64,000 nucleotides of DNA, taken from the NCBI GenBank assembly GCA_002441005.1, contig DJWO01000002.1, forward strand, positions 538 through 64,537, in the 5' to 3' direction. Under the pieces are notes generated by a model, which had not been told where the DNA came from, did not search any database, and saw only the letters and a program-made list of their open reading frames with translations. Source of the stretch: Candidatus Aminicenantes bacterium UBA6228 (GTDB lineage Bacteria; Acidobacteriota; Aminicenantia; Aminicenantales; Saccharicenantaceae). Positions 63,089 to 64,000 of the stretch are shown piece by piece. The position numbers and the translations under genes are program-made. Within the stretch, counting starts at the first letter, position 1; each line of letters begins with the position of its first letter.

Positions 63089-63757
63089 ATGAACGTCTTT
63101 AATTTAATTTTACAGGCCACGATTGTTGTTAAGTTTATTCTCCTGGTTTTGATTATTTTTTCGGTTTTCTCCTGGGCGATTATCATATTCAAAGCCCGCA
63201 GCCTGAAAGGGGCTGATGCCTCCTCCCGCCAGTTCTTAGAAACCTTCCGCCGCAGCAAGTCTCTAAATGAAGTTAATGAAGCAGCCAGAAGATATAAGAA
63301 TAGTCCCCTGGCAGCTATCTTTCAAGCTGGTTTCAAAGAGCTGGTTCATCTGACCAGGTCCAATCCCCAGCCTCAGAATTCAATCAACGGTGACAAACTC
63401 GAGTTGATCAACCGCTCTCTGCTCAGAGCTTCGAATGGAGAAATTAACCGGCTGGAGAAGATGATGAGCTTTCTGGCCACCTGTGGCAGTGTCACTCCCT
63501 TTATTGGCTTATTTGGAACTGTCTGGGGGATTATGGACGCTTTCCACAAAATCGGAGTGGTCAGGTCAGCCAGCCTGGTGACGGTTGCTCCGGGCATTGC
63601 CGAGGCTCTGATCGCCACCGCCTTGGGCCTCTTTGCGGCTATCCCGGCGGTTATCGCTTATAACCATTTTTTGGGCCGGATTAAAGAAATTATAACCACC
63701 ATGGATGATTTTAATCTGGAATTTTTAAATATAATAGAAAAGGTCTATGGCTCTTAA
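63089..63757 (+). CDS. tolQ: TolQ/ExbB/MotA-family proton channel protein
   Basis: A 222-residue inner-membrane protein with three helices: one near the N-terminus (about 8-30) and a pair at about 135-160 and 170-195. The family hallmark tract 'LATCGSVTPFIGLFGTVWGIMDAF' (about 131-154) and 'TALGLFAAIPAVIAYN' are clear. It forms the stator with the TolR/ExbD protein encoded next. The length and coupling with the next gene favour Tol over Exb, but this is not decisive. Its ATG lacks a good ribosome site; the strong AGGAGG lies upstream at a three-codon frame. Confidence 0.9.
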   Translation: MNVFNLILQATIVVKFILLVLIIFSVFSWAIIIFKARSLKGADASSRQFLETFRRSKSLNEVNEAARRYKNSPLAAIFQAGFKELVHLTRSNPQPQNSINGDKLELINRSLLRASNGEINRLEKMMSFLATCGSVTPFIGLFGTVWGIMDAFHKIGVVRSASLVTVAPGIAEALIATALGLFAAIPAVIAYNHFLGRIKEIITTMDDFNLEFLNIIEKVYGS

Positions 63758-64000
63758 TCTTAACGCGGGCCAGACGGCTAACGGCCGGAGAAGACTGGGG
63801 ACTTCTATGTCCGAAATCAATGTCACTCCTCTGGTTGATGTCATGCTGGTTCTTCTAATCATTTTTATGGTGACCGCCCCTATGATGCAATCAGGCCTCG
63901 GCATTAATTTGCCCCAGGCTGAAACTGAATCGGCCCCGGCCGAAGAAGGGCTAACCTTAACCATTACGGCCGATGGTTACATCCATCTGGGGGAATCAGT
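63747..64000 (+). CDS. tolR: TolR/ExbD-family protein, cut by window end
   Basis: The first 84 codons of a biopolymer transport protein. A short basic cytoplasmic tail (about 1-28) precedes a transmembrane helix with the proton-path Asp in 'EINVTPLVDVMLVLLIIFMV' and the start of a periplasmic domain ('LGINLPQAE'). The ATG at 63747 overlaps the tolQ end by 11 bases. It pairs with TolQ to use the proton gradient for outer-membrane tethering. The rest lies beyond the window. Confidence 0.92.
   Translation, partial: MALNLNAGQTANGRRRLGTSMSEINVTPLVDVMLVLLIIFMVTAPMMQSGLGINLPQAETESAPAEEGLTLTITADGYIHLGES

Noticed and set aside
1..64000. tRNA genes, CRISPR arrays, IS elements, attachment sites
   Set aside because: Intergenic gaps were read for tRNA arms, regularly spaced repeats and terminal inverted repeats with transposase frames; none was found.

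Overview
The window looks like a chromosomal segment of a Gram-negative, probably anaerobic bacterium of the Acidobacteriota/Aminicenantota type. This is an inference. It rests on an outer-membrane receptor with a carboxypeptidase-regulatory-like N-terminus, several exported peptidases, two TPR-CHAT proteins beside a sigma/anti-sigma pair, a pyruvoyl arginine decarboxylase, and the Tol and EnvC envelope genes. Base composition and gene style look uniform. I see no IS elements, prophage, CRISPR array or tRNA gene.

Layout. 0-0.24 kb: the 5' end of a 16S rRNA gene on the minus strand, with boxA and a strong promoter. 0.44-3.7 kb: four type IV pilin-like genes. 3.8-8.3 kb: an S9 peptidase, an exported GyrI-like protein, a short QueG-like Fe-S protein and ndk. 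8.4-17.6 kb: a small exported protein with strong signals, two exported TPR-CHAT proteins, a GT2 glycosyltransferase and an ECF sigma/zinc anti-sigma pair. I consider this the most interesting locus. 17.8-24.6 kb: a hypothetical gene, glycerate 2-kinase, an envC/S41-like/yibQ envelope operon in which the S41 member lacks its catalytic residues, a lipoprotein and arginine decarboxylase. 24.6-30.3 kb (minus): a small protein, mfd and two parvulin-type chaperones. 30.5-37.6 kb: a TonB-dependent receptor, an exported glutamine-amidotransferase-fold protein, a lipoprotein and a saccharopine-dehydrogenase-family enzyme.

37.7-48.2 kb (minus): a VKOR-DsbA fusion, a TrmN6-like methyltransferase, the F1 plus b/b' part of ATP synthase (no a or c subunit genes), folC, accD, and a receiver protein with Glu in place of the phospho-acceptor Asp. 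48.5-51.8 kb: rsmA and ftsK. 51.8-54.3 kb: an HD-GYP protein coupled to a receiver-like mini-protein, and a second sigma/anti-sigma pair. 54.3-61 kb: ricT, holB and a uvrA lacking the usual insertion domain, divergent from an MrfA-like helicase. 61-64 kb: a Trk/Ktr potassium transporter and tolQ-tolR, the latter running off the end.

The main working hypothesis is that the exported caspase-fold (CHAT) proteins and the membrane anti-sigma factor between them form an envelope sensing system. The anti-sigma exposes a periplasmic beta-rich domain, and a paralogue of it occurs at 53.6 kb. All functional statements come from reading motifs; no database search was possible.
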